Positions 16,940 through 26,858 of a stretch of DNA of 64,000 bases are shown piece by piece. The stretch spans positions 1 through 64,000 of the forward strand of contig NZ_BCRK01000003.1 of assembly GCF_001552555.1 (NCBI RefSeq), written 5' to 3'. The DNA is from Nocardiopsis trehalosi NBRC 14201. GTDB taxonomy: Bacteria; Actinomycetota; Actinomycetes; Streptosporangiales; Streptosporangiaceae. The notes below the pieces were generated by a model. The model made no database searches, was not told where the DNA came from, and saw nothing but the letters and a program-made list of their open reading frames with translations. Position 1 is the first letter of the stretch. Each line of letters opens with the position of its first letter. The translations under genes were made by a program, and so were the position numbers.

Positions 16940-18121
16940 CTACGGCAGCGCCACCGCCACCACCTGCGTCCGCTGCGAGGCGGAGAAGTTGTCGTCGCTC
17001 ACCAGCACCAGCGTGCGCTCCCCGGAGGGCAGGTCGGGGCCCCAGGTCATCCCCTCGATGTTGTCGACGTGCTCCAGGCCCAGGTCGTCGAGGTCGGCGA
17101 CCAGCTCCTTCTCGACCAGGCGCGGCGCACGGCGCGCGTCCTCGATCGACCGGAGCCGGGAGATATCGGTCGCCCCGCGCAGGTCCGCCCGGTAGATCCG
17201 GACCTCGTTGCCGACCCCCGCGACGTAGGCGCGCTCGACGACGAGCAGGCGACCGGGGTGCTCCGGGTCGGCCAGGATCTCGCTCACCCCGTTGTCGTAG
17301 GCTCCGCCGGCGGGTTCGGGCTCGGCGAAGACGGGGTCGACCGGGTAGCCGTACTGGGCCGTCCGGCGGCCCTGCCGGTCGCCGACGCTGAACCGGACGA
17401 CGGCGCCCTGGTCGGGCGTCGCCACGGGGCCGTCCTGCAGCAGCGGGCCCTCCATCGACGTGACGAACCGGCCGTGCGGGGCGAACGTCAGCCCCTCGAA
17501 GGTGAGGTTGGCGCGCGGGCCGCGGTCGCCGTCGTCCATCCGCAGGTTGCGGGGGGTCGGCAGGACGCGCCGCGTGCGCCCGTCCCGGTCGGCGGCCCGG
17601 ACCTGCGGGTCGAGCAGGACGGGGGTGTCGCCGTCGAGCCGCCGCTCGCCCTCCGTGGTCCACCACACGCCGCCGGTGGCGGGGTCGATCCGGATGGACT
17701 CGGGGTCCACGGCCCCGCGACCGCACGTCGCGGAACGGGGCGGGCAGGGGCGCTGCCCGGCGCCGGCCGCGGACAGCGGCGGGTAGGGGGCGCCGTCGGC
17801 GTCGCGGAGGGTGTGCACACCGGTGACGTCGACCGCGCCGACGCCGGACGCGTCGACCTGGATGTCGGCGGTGTAGAAGCGCGCGGGATTGCGATCGGAC
17901 CGGTCGTCGCTGATGAGCACGTAGTCACCGGTGCGGGGGTCGCGGTCGATGCCGGACAGGCCGCCGAGGGCGGTGCCCTCGACCTCGGTACCGTGCGGCA
18001 CCGTGACGGCGCCCAGCAGGCGCGGCGCGTCCGCCTCATCGGCGTGGGCGGAAGCGGGGACGGCGGCGGCGCCGAGGGCGAGGACACCCGCGGCGAGCAG
18101 GCGAACGGAGGTGATGGGCAT
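16940..18121 (-). CDS. secreted esterase-like/phytase-like beta-propeller protein
   Basis: 393 residues from the ATG at 18121, which has GGTGGG at a proper distance; an alternative ATG is at 18130. A signal peptide (about 1-28, ending ASAHA) exports it. The body carries GTALGGLSGIDRD, YVLISDDRSDRNPARFY, GGVWWTTEGE and NIEGMTWGP motifs, the repeated blades of the esterase-like/phytase-like family (PF13449). These motifs resemble those that bind metal or phosphate in phytases, but the true substrate in actinomycetes is unclear. A tandem repeat region follows upstream of its start. Confidence 0.72.
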   Translation of the reverse strand: MPITSVRLLAAGVLALGAAAVPASAHADEADAPRLLGAVTVPHGTEVEGTALGGLSGIDRDPRTGDYVLISDDRSDRNPARFYTADIQVDASGVGAVDVTGVHTLRDADGAPYPPLSAAGAGQRPCPPRSATCGRGAVDPESIRIDPATGGVWWTTEGERRLDGDTPVLLDPQVRAADRDGRTRRVLPTPRNLRMDDGDRGPRANLTFEGLTFAPHGRFVTSMEGPLLQDGPVATPDQGAVVRFSVGDRQGRRTAQYGYPVDPVFAEPEPAGGAYDNGVSEILADPEHPGRLLVVERAYVAGVGNEVRIYRADLRGATDISRLRSIEDARRAPRLVEKELVADLDDLGLEHVDNIEGMTWGPDLPSGERTLVLVSDDNFSASQRTQVVAVALP

Positions 18122-18176
18122 ACCGCCCATCCCACCACGATTCCGTTGCCCTTACCTGTCCGCGCGGTGACATGTC

Positions 18177-18359
18177 GGTACCCCGGCATGCCCGCCCCTG
18201 CGGGCGATCGAGTCCGCTGCCCGGCCGCCGCCGCGCCACGTTTCCTCGGGGACCCGACAGCGGACCGGTGCCCCGGACGCCCGCCCCTGCGGGCGATCGG
18301 AACCCGCTGTCCGGCTGCCACCGGCCCCGGCCCCTGCCTCAGCGGACCCGACAGCGGGC
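18177..18359. repeat. two tandem ~90-bp degenerate repeats
   Basis: Unit 1 is 18177-18266 and unit 2 is 18267-18359. Both start GGTRCCCCGG, contain the same CGCCCCTGCGGGCGATCG block (a small CGCCC/GGGCG hairpin) and end GACCCGACAGCGG. They fill the gap between the kinase stop and the phytase-like gene start, both on the minus strand. Confidence 0.75.
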
Positions 18360-18379
18360 ATCCCGACGGCCGGACCCGC

Positions 18380-19438
18380 TCATCCCCGTGGGAGCAGACG
18401 GCTCCACTCGCGGGCGGGGCGGGGGAGTCGGACGGCGACCTGGGTCCACTCCTCCGCGAGGAGGGCGCGGACCGCCGCGCCTCGGTCGACCCGGCCGCCT
18501 CCGGGCTCCGGCCCCCGGCCGGCCACCGCGAGGGCGCGGTCGAGGAGTTCCGTGGAGTCGGGCCGGTCGCCGGGGGACTTCGCCATGGCGGCGAGGACCA
18601 GGTCCTCCAGCGCGGGGGAGAGGCGGTCGAGGTCGGGCTCCTCCGCCAGCACCCGGCGGGCGAGCTCGCGCGGGTGGCCGTGGCCGAAGGGGTCGTGGGC
18701 GGCGGCGGCGAACGCGACCAGGCACCCCCACAGGAACACGTCCGACCGGTCGGTGACCGGTTCCCGGCGGTACTGCTCGGGGCTGATCCAGCCGGGGGTG
18801 CCGACACCGTCGGCGGGGCCGTGGGCGGTGCCGTCGCCGGCGGGGGCGGGGTCGGCGGAGATGCGGAGGGTGCGCAGCCGCCGGCGGAACCGGCGCACCC
18901 GCATCCACCGCGTCGGGTCTTCGCCGTCGGTAGGGCGGGCGATACCGAAGTCGAGCACCTTGGGGCCGACCGGTGAGATGACGACGTTGCTCGGCTTGAG
19001 GTCGCGGTGCACGACCCCGGCGGCGTGGATCGCGCGCAGCGCCTCGGCGGCGCCGACCGCCAACCCGTTCAGCATGCCGCCCCGCAGGGGCCCGTGCCGC
19101 TCGACGTGGTGCCGCACCGTGGGGCCGGGCACGTACTCGGTGACGAGCCACGGCACCTCGGCCTCGACGTCGGCCCGGACGAACCGCGCCACACACCCGC
19201 TGTTGACCCGCGCCAGCAACCGGGCCTCGTGCGCGAACCGGCGCCGGAACGCGGGGTCGGCCGCGTGCTCGGCGTGCACGACCTTCACGGCGAGGTACCC
19301 GTCGACGCCGTCCGCCACCCCGGCGTACACGGTGCCCATCCCGCCGGCCCCGATCCGCCCGACCAGCTCGAACCCCCCGACCCGCCGCGGATCCCCCTCC
19401 CCCAACCGCCCCAACCGCCGCACCCCGCGCGCCTTCAC
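18380..19438 (-). CDS. soluble Hanks-type Ser/Thr protein kinase
   Basis: 352 residues from GTG at 19438, chosen because GGAGG stands 7 nt upstream and the kinase domain begins soon after. Motifs in order: Gly-rich loop GAGGMG (30-35), Lys52 in AVKVVH, catalytic HRDLKPSN (Asp146), DFG (163-165), and GTPGWISPE in the activation segment. An Arg-rich stretch (RRFRRRLRTLR) follows DFG. There is no membrane helix or PASTA sensor, so it is a cytoplasmic kinase, unlike PknB. It is divergent from recD2, with which it shares a 280-bp intergenic region. Confidence 0.9.
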   Translation of the reverse strand: MKARGVRRLGRLGEGDPRRVGGFELVGRIGAGGMGTVYAGVADGVDGYLAVKVVHAEHAADPAFRRRFAHEARLLARVNSGCVARFVRADVEAEVPWLVTEYVPGPTVRHHVERHGPLRGGMLNGLAVGAAEALRAIHAAGVVHRDLKPSNVVISPVGPKVLDFGIARPTDGEDPTRWMRVRRFRRRLRTLRISADPAPAGDGTAHGPADGVGTPGWISPEQYRREPVTDRSDVFLWGCLVAFAAAAHDPFGHGHPRELARRVLAEEPDLDRLSPALEDLVLAAMAKSPGDRPDSTELLDRALAVAGRGPEPGGGRVDRGAAVRALLAEEWTQVAVRLPRPAREWSRLLPRG

Positions 19439-19718
19439 AGCGAGGCCTCCGCATCCGGGGCGTGGGTGGAGGGAACCGGCCGTGCCGATCGGCCGTGCGG
19501 ACAGAGGGGTACCGCGCGCATGGGGCCGTCCAAGGCGTCGTCGGGGATCGTGCGGGGATTCTACGCGGCCGCGCGCGGCCGCCGGTGGCGGCAGCGGTCC
19601 CGCTCCGACTGGCGGGACGTCGGCGGGGCGCGGTAGGAACGATGCCGGGCCCCGCCCGCGGCGCACGCGGCCGCCGGGGCGGGCAGGGCGGGCAGCGGCA
19701 GCGCGGAGGGGGCGGACG

Positions 19719-22430
19719 GTGGCACAGGCGCGCGGGGCCGGTGGGGCTCCGGGGGTGTTGGAGGGGGTGTTGGAGAGGATCACCTTCGCCAATGAGGAGA
19801 CCGGGTACACCGTGGCGAAGGTCGATGGGGGGCGTGGCGGGGATCTGGTGACCGTGGTGGGGGCGCTGCTGGGGGCGCAGCCGGGGGAGTCGCTGCGGAT
19901 GCGGGGGCGGTGGGGTTCGCACCCGCAGTACGGGCGCCAGTTCCACGTCGACGACTACACCACCGTGCTGCCCGCCACGGTGCAGGGCGTCCGCCGGTAC
20001 CTGGGGTCCGGGCTGGTCAAGGGCATCGGCCCGCGGTTGGCCGAGCGGATCGTGGACTACTTCGGGGTCGACGCGCTCGACGTCATCGAGCACACCCCCG
20101 AGCGGCTGATCGAGGTCCCCAAGCTCGGCCCGAAGCGCACCCGGCTCATCACCGAGGCGTGGGAGGAGCAGAAGGCCATCAAGGAGGTCATGGTCTTCCT
20201 CCAGGGCATCGAGGTGTCGACGTCGCTGGCAGTGCGCATCTACAAGAAGTACGGCGACGCGTCCATCACCGTGGTGCGCGAGGAGCCCTACCGGCTCGCC
20301 TCCGACGTGTGGGGCATCGGCTTCAAGACCGCCGACACGATCGCCCGCGCCGTCGGCATCCCGCACGACAGCCCGCAGCGGGTGATGGCCGGCATCCAGT
20401 TCACGCTCTCGGAGTCGACGTCGGACGGCCACTGCTACCTGCCCCAGGAGCGGTTGATCGCCGACGCGGTGAAGATCCTCCAGGTCGACTCCGGCCTGGT
20501 CATCGAGTGCCTGGCGGAGCTGGTGGCGCAGGAGGGGGTCGTGTCCGAGCGGGTCCCCGGCCCCGACGGGGAGCCGGTGACCGCCGTGTACCTGGTGCCG
20601 TTCCAGCGGGCCGAGGTGGCGCTGGCGGCGCAGCTGCGGGCGCTGCTGCGGGCCCCCGAGGACCGGCTGGGGGCGTTCACCGGCGTCGACTGGGAGCGGG
20701 CGCTGGGGTGGCTGCGGGAGCGCACCGGCGCCGACCTGGCGCCCGCGCAGGAGGCCGCCGTGCGGCTGGCGCTGACCGAGAAGGTCGCGGTGCTCACCGG
20801 CGGCCCCGGGTGCGGCAAGTCGTTCACGGTGGCGTCGGTGATCCGGCTGGCGGCCGCGAAGCGGGCGAAGATCATCCTCGCCGCCCCCACCGGCCGGGCG
20901 GCCAAGCGGATGACCGAGCTGACCGGGCACGAGGCGTCGACCGTCCACCGCCTGCTGGAGCTGAAGCCCGGCGGCGACGCCACCTACGACCGCGACCGCC
21001 CGCTCGACTGCGACCTGCTCGTGGTCGACGAGGCGTCCATGCTCGACCTGCTGCTGGCGAACAAGCTCGCGAAGGCGGTACCTCCCGGGGCGCACCTGCT
21101 GCTGGTCGGCGACGTCGACCAGCTCCCGTCGGTGGGCGCCGGCCAGGTGCTGCGCGACCTGCTCGCGGCCGGGGCCCCGGCCGAGGAGGTCCTGGAGGGC
21201 CTGCCCGAGGACGGTATCGAGTCGGGCACCGGTGTGGTGGGCGGAGCCGTGTCGGGCGGCGAGGACGCCGGTGTTCCGGCCGGCGGCCGCCGGCCTGTCG
21301 GCGGCCGAGCCGGAGGCGGCGCCGAGTCGGGCGCCGGTGTGGTGGGTGGGGCCGTGCCGGGCGGCGAGGACGCCGGTGTTCCGGCCGACGGTGGACGCGG
21401 ACCTGGTGGCCAGGTCGTGGCCCGGGTCGGTCCCGGCCCCGATTTCCTGTCCGATGCCGGACCCGTGCCGCTCGCCGGCTCCGGCTCCCGTTCCGGCTTC
21501 GAGGGCGATCGCGCCGACGAGGGGGCCGCCGCGGTGGGTGCGCCCGGCTCGGCCGATGCGCACGACGGGCACCGGCAGCACGGGCAGCACCCTCAACGCC
21601 CAGCGCACACGACGCAGCCCGCTCGTCCGGCGCGCGCGTCCGGCCGGTCGGGTGGTCGAGCGGCAGCCGGGATCCCGCACGTGCGGCTGACGCACGTGTT
21701 CCGCCAGGCGCAGCAGTCCGGGGTGGTGGTCAACGCGCACCGGGTCAACACGGGCCGCCCGCCCGAGACCGAGGGGATGTCCGACTTCTTCCTGTTCGCC
21801 TGCGAGGAGACCGACGCCGCCGCGGAGCTGACGGTCGACGTGGTGGCGCGTCGCATCCCGCGCAGGTTCGGACTCGACCCGCGGCGCGACGTGCAGGTGC
21901 TGACCCCGGTGCACCGGGGCCCGGCCGGCGCGGGCAACCTCAACACGCTCCTCCAGGAGGCGCTGACCCCGGCGCGCGAGGGCGTGCCCGAGCGCCGGTT
22001 CGGGGGCCGGGTGTTCCGCGTCGGCGACAAGGTCACCCAGGTCAGGAACAACTACGACAAGGGAGCGAACGGCGTCTTCAACGGCACACTCGGTGTCATC
22101 ACAGGTATCGACTCCGACGAGCAGCGGCTCACCGTACGCACCGACGAGGACGAGGAGGTGCCGTACGAGTTCGCCGAACTGGACGAGCTGGCGCACGCCT
22201 ACGCGGTCACCGTCCACCGTTCGCAGGGCAGTGAGTACCCCGCCGTGGTGATCCCGGTCACGACGAGCGCCTGGATGATGCTCCAGCGGAACCTGCTCTA
22301 CACCGCCATCACGCGCGCGAAGCGGCTGGTCGTCCTGGTGGGCTCGCGCCGGGCGATCGCCCAGGCGGTGCGGAACGCGACCGCCGGACGGCGCCACACC
22401 GCCCTGGCGCACCGGCTGGCCGACCTGTGA
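19719..22430 (+). CDS. recD2: RecD2-type ATP-dependent DNA helicase with repetitive insertion
   Basis: 903 residues from GTG at 19719 with GGAGG 9 nt upstream. The N-terminal OB-like part and helix-hairpin-helix repeats (about 85-200) identify the RecD2/TraA branch rather than RecD of RecBCD. Walker A GGPGCGKS is at 361-368, then DEASML, VGDVDQLPSVG, and C-terminal YAVTVHRSQGSE. Roughly residues 485-648 are a low-complexity Gly/Ala/Arg/Pro insertion between VGDVDQLPS...VLRDLL and the RLTHVFRQA motif, a junction that is normally a few residues in this family. The insertion contains a 35-residue direct duplication (21219-21393). RecD2 unwinds DNA with 5'-3' polarity in repair. Confidence 0.9.
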   Translation: MAQARGAGGAPGVLEGVLERITFANEETGYTVAKVDGGRGGDLVTVVGALLGAQPGESLRMRGRWGSHPQYGRQFHVDDYTTVLPATVQGVRRYLGSGLVKGIGPRLAERIVDYFGVDALDVIEHTPERLIEVPKLGPKRTRLITEAWEEQKAIKEVMVFLQGIEVSTSLAVRIYKKYGDASITVVREEPYRLASDVWGIGFKTADTIARAVGIPHDSPQRVMAGIQFTLSESTSDGHCYLPQERLIADAVKILQVDSGLVIECLAELVAQEGVVSERVPGPDGEPVTAVYLVPFQRAEVALAAQLRALLRAPEDRLGAFTGVDWERALGWLRERTGADLAPAQEAAVRLALTEKVAVLTGGPGCGKSFTVASVIRLAAAKRAKIILAAPTGRAAKRMTELTGHEASTVHRLLELKPGGDATYDRDRPLDCDLLVVDEASMLDLLLANKLAKAVPPGAHLLLVGDVDQLPSVGAGQVLRDLLAAGAPAEEVLEGLPEDGIESGTGVVGGAVSGGEDAGVPAGGRRPVGGRAGGGAESGAGVVGGAVPGGEDAGVPADGGRGPGGQVVARVGPGPDFLSDAGPVPLAGSGSRSGFEGDRADEGAAAVGAPGSADAHDGHRQHGQHPQRPAHTTQPARPARASGRSGGRAAAGIPHVRLTHVFRQAQQSGVVVNAHRVNTGRPPETEGMSDFFLFACEETDAAAELTVDVVARRIPRRFGLDPRRDVQVLTPVHRGPAGAGNLNTLLQEALTPAREGVPERRFGGRVFRVGDKVTQVRNNYDKGANGVFNGTLGVITGIDSDEQRLTVRTDEDEEVPYEFAELDELAHAYAVTVHRSQGSEYPAVVIPVTTSAWMMLQRNLLYTAITRAKRLVVLVGSRRAIAQAVRNATAGRRHTALAHRLADL
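21219..21393 (+). repeat. ~70-bp direct repeat within recD2 insertion
   Basis: Copies at 21219-21288 and 21324-21393 (offset 105 bp, exactly 35 codons) encode ESGTGVVGGAVSGGEDAGVP and ESGAGVVGGAVPGGEDAGVP. In-frame expansion keeps the helicase intact. Confidence 0.8.
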
Positions 22431-23260
22431 TGACCGACCTCTGACCACCCTCTGATCGACGGGCCGTCCGCCGCCTGGGCGGGGTCGGGGCGTCGTGCCG
22501 GGGGGCGTTGTGGGTGTTTCGGGGGGTCGTGGGGGTGTTGTGTCGATCCGGGGTTGGAGTGGGTTCCGGTACCGGCTCGGTCGTCGGGCGGTAATCGGGC
22601 CTCCGTATCGGGCCGGCGGCCGGGCCTCTGCGCGGGTTTTCCGCGAAGCCGCCCGCAGGGCTTCGGCATCGGGTTCTCGCGTCGGCGCCGCCGAGGGTCT
22701 TCGCTGCGGGCCGCCCCTCAGGGCGCAGCTCGGTCCGGCACGGTGCCCCCGCCCGGGTGTCGGTCCGCAGCTTTCCCCCGCTGGAAGCGGGCCGGTATCG
22801 AGGCGCGGCGGCGCCCCGGTCGACGGGCGATCCCCCGATAGCGCCCATACGCCATCAATGCCGCCAACCGCGATGAGTCGTATTTGTCGTTATTCTGCGC
22901 TTCGTCTTTATGCCGTCATACCCGACTTATCGGGCGGGCGTCTGCTGTGCGCCGATAATTCGCGCGGATTCGTGCGTCCGGACAAATGAAAACACCGCCC
23001 GTGTCCCCTAACGTTGTTCAGGCGACACCGCGGGGCCGACCCCCTCTCCCGGCACCCGGTGTCGCCCGGCCGCGCTGCGTCCGTCCTCTCCCGGACGCGG
23101 TCCGCGGCCCGGTCAGGGCCGCCGTCCCGCCGGGGTCGGTTCGGCCCCGCCCCCTCCTGTGTCGCGGAAAGGGCGGGACGGCGGTCCTGGTCGCACGCGT
23201 GTCCCCCAGGGCTCATCTCGACTTTTTCGAGTTTCCGCCCCGCGGGCCCTGACGTGTGAA
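22431..23260. other. intergenic region with AT-rich stretch
   Basis: No supported gene. 22850-22990 is strikingly AT-richer than the rest of the window (GTCGTATTTGTCGTTATTC type sequence), as expected for regulatory DNA. A small inverted repeat CTCGA/TCGAG flanks a T-run near 23218-23232. ORFs here lack ribosome binding sites and family character. Confidence 0.45.
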
Positions 23261-23470
23261 TAGGCTCCCCTTGTGAGTCGGAAACCCGGGCGGATTCTGC
23301 GGAACCGGCGTCGGTGTCGGTATTCGCCGACGGCGCTCCGCGGCCTCGGCCCCCGGTGCGCGCCGCGCGCCGGGGCCTCCGCCCGCCTCCGGTTCCACCC
23401 CGCGCCGCCCCTCGTGGTCGGCGCTCCGGGACTTCCTTCCCCCGGCGCTGCGGTCGCGCCGGGCCAGTAG
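23261..23470 (+). CDS. possible leaderless 65-aa ORF in its own transcription unit
   Basis: TAGGCT at 23261-23266 is followed after 6 nt by GTG at 23273, the spacing of a leaderless gene. The ORF 23273-23470 encodes 65 residues, very Arg/Pro/Ala-rich and basic at the start (SRKPGRILRNRRRCRYS). Two strong hairpins follow within 15 bp. The boundaries look like a complete unit, but the peptide has no recognisable fold, so the product could instead be a structured RNA. Coordinates here include the -10 element. Confidence 0.35.
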
Positions 23471-23484
23471 CCACCCCGGACGCT

Positions 23485-23557
23485 GACGCTCTTTCCACTC
23501 CCCCCGGAGAGCGTCGGCACCCCTCGGGCGCCGGCCCACCGGTCGGCGCCCGAGGGG
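23485..23557 (+). terminator. tandem hairpins
   Basis: Hairpin 1: GACGCTCT (23485-23492) pairs with 23508-23515. Hairpin 2: 13-bp perfect stem 23520-23532 with 23545-23557, loop 12 nt. They follow the stop of the small ORF. Confidence 0.6.
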
Positions 23558-23798
23558 CCAGCCCGTCCCGGCACCCCGCCCGCTCTGCTCGTCCCGGCCG
23601 ACCCGGCCGGCCCCACCCGCGCGGCCGTGCCCCCGCGTGACCGCGCCGTGACGTTGTGATCGAATGGTGACCTTTTCCGGGAAACCCGTTTGCGGTGGTC
23701 GGCGTCGGGGGTATGAGCCACGCTGGCGGCGGGACTCCCGCCGCTCTCCCCGCCCCGCGGCCCCACCACCGCGGGACCGCACGGAAAGGCCAGCACTC
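23558..23798 (+). promoter_or_regulatory. promoter and hairpin-rich leader of the 97-aa gene
   Basis: TTTGCG (around 23690) is separated by 17 bp from TATGAG (around 23713). The ~70-nt leader that follows holds two hairpins, GCGGCGGG/CCCGCCGC and CCCGCGG/CCGCGGG. A palindrome TTTCCGGGAAA lies at 23674-23684 just upstream of the -35. Confidence 0.4.
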
Positions 23799-24092
23799 GT
23801 GGGTACCCTCTCGTGGCTCAACGGCTCCGCCCCGACCTCCCCCGCCGACGCCGTCCGGCGCCTGCACGGCCACCTCGCGGCCACCGGCGCGCAGCGGATG
23901 TACGCGGGTGAGCGGTCGTCGGTGGCGCTGCTGTCGGTCCGCGCCGGGCTCACCGTGTGGTGCATGCGGGGCGCGTTCCACTGGCGCGACGAGCAGGGCG
24001 AGGCCCGCACCCACCCCGCCGCCGACCCCGAGGGCGCCGCGCGCCGCCTCACCGGCGCCCACCACACGGGCCGCGAGCGCACCGCCGCCTGA
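23799..24092 (+). CDS. conserved-looking hypothetical protein, 97 aa
   Basis: GTG at 23799 with GGAAAGG about 10 nt upstream; the longer ORF upstream reads Arg-rich noise. The protein has a helical first half (SPADAVRRLHGHLAATG) and a beta-like central block (SVALLSVRAGLTVWCMRGAFHWRDEQG) ending with RLTGAHHTG. I do not recognise a family; the pattern of short strands suggests a small soluble alpha+beta protein. It ends 37 bp before the Nudix gene, which has its own promoter. Confidence 0.65.
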   Translation: MGTLSWLNGSAPTSPADAVRRLHGHLAATGAQRMYAGERSSVALLSVRAGLTVWCMRGAFHWRDEQGEARTHPAADPEGAARRLTGAHHTGRERTAA

Positions 24093-24117
24093 CCGCGCCG
24101 GGCGTCGACCGCCCCGC

Positions 24118-24123
24118 TACGGT
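24118..24123 (+). promoter_or_regulatory. -10 element TACGGT for leaderless Nudix gene
   Basis: TACGGT ends 6 nt before the GTG at 24130, with no ribosome binding site in between, so transcription likely starts at the first codon base. Confidence 0.5.
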
Positions 24124-24129
24124 TGCCCC

Positions 24130-24537
24130 GTGAGCGACCCCCAGATCGTCGTCGGCGCCGCTATCATCCGCGGCGGCGCCCTGCTCGCCGCACAGCGCGC
24201 CCAGCCGCCGTCGCTGCGCGGCCGCTGGGAGCTGCCCGGCGGCAAGGTCGATCCCGGCGAGACCGACATCGAGGCCCTCGTCCGCGAGTGCCGCGAGGAA
24301 CTCGGCGTGTGCATCCGGCCGCTGCGGCGCATCGGCGGCGACGTCGCGTTCCCGCGCCGCCCGCAGGGCCCGTCGGCGGTGCTGCGGGTGTGGACCGCCG
24401 ACCTGGTCGACGGCGAACCCGCGGCGCTGGAGCACCTCGCGCTGCGCTGGCTGCGCGCCGAGGCGCTGACCGACGTCGACTGGCTCCCCGCCGACGTCCC
24501 CTTCCTCGACGCGATCCGCCCGCACCTCGGCGGCTGA
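24130..24537 (+). CDS. Nudix hydrolase (MutT-like)
   Basis: 135 residues. The Nudix box runs from [10 protein letters not shown] through REELGV (about 42-65: G-x5-E-x7-RE-x2-EE-x-G), with the metal-binding REXXEE glutamates intact. Ending in [16 protein letters not shown], it resembles small MutT/CTP pyrophosphohydrolase proteins that clean oxidised or non-canonical nucleotides from the pool. GTG is chosen because it starts the family's first strand (IVVGAAII) and follows a leaderless -10 element. Confidence 0.88.
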   Translation: MSDPQIVVGAAIIRGGALLAAQRAQPPSLRGRWELPGGKVDPGETDIEALVRECREELGVCIRPLRRIGGDVAFPRRPQGPSAVLRVWTADLVDGEPAALEHLALRWLRAEALTDVDWLPADVPFLDAIRPHLGG

Positions 24538-24908
24538 CTCCGCCGACCGCCGGTGGCGCCACCATTCGGCGCCTTGGCCGGCCGGCCCCGTTCTCCGGGG
24601 CGCCTCGGCTCGATCCCGCCCCCGGGCGTCGCTCCGTCTTCCGTGACCGGCCCGCACCCGCGCTCCGGCCCGGCCGCGCCGCCGGCCGTCCCGCCGTACG
24701 CCCGCTCCGCCCCTGGTGGGAGCACGTGCCTCCGCCGTCCGGCCCGTTCGCGCGCCCGCCGCCCGCGCCCCCGGTTCTCCGCCGTGCCGCCGCCCCGCCG
24801 TCGGCCGCCCGCCCCCGCGACACCCCGGGGGCCCGGTGCCAGCACATAAACTGAGAATCGTCCGCGGGTGCCGCGGTACTTCCCAGCAGATGAGATCGAG
24901 ACTTTCGC
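24538..24908 (+). promoter_or_regulatory. typA upstream region
   Basis: 371 bp without a supported gene. TAAACT at 24847-24852 is the best -10 element and would give a ~50-nt leader for typA. The GC-rich part to its left shows nothing clear. Confidence 0.4.
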
Positions 24909-26795
<1,887 letters not shown>

Positions 26796-26810
26796 CCCGT
26801 CCGGTCCGGC

Positions 26811-26839
26811 GGCGGCCGGGGCACCGCGCCCCGGCCGCC
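26811..26839. terminator. bidirectional hairpin between typA and hydrolase
   Basis: 12-bp perfect stem 26811-26822 / 26828-26839, 5-nt loop, between convergent genes. Confidence 0.75.
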
Positions 26840-26858
26840 GGCTCCGGCCGGCCCCGCG

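Noticed and set aside
19520-19636. 38-codon ORF in the kinase/recD2 gap
   Set aside because: No ribosome binding site or clear promoter; basic composition typical of chance ORFs in GC-rich DNA.
22986-23252. 88-codon ORF in the AT-rich/GC-rich gap
   Set aside because: No ribosome binding site, low-complexity Arg/Pro product, and it crosses promoter-like sequence.
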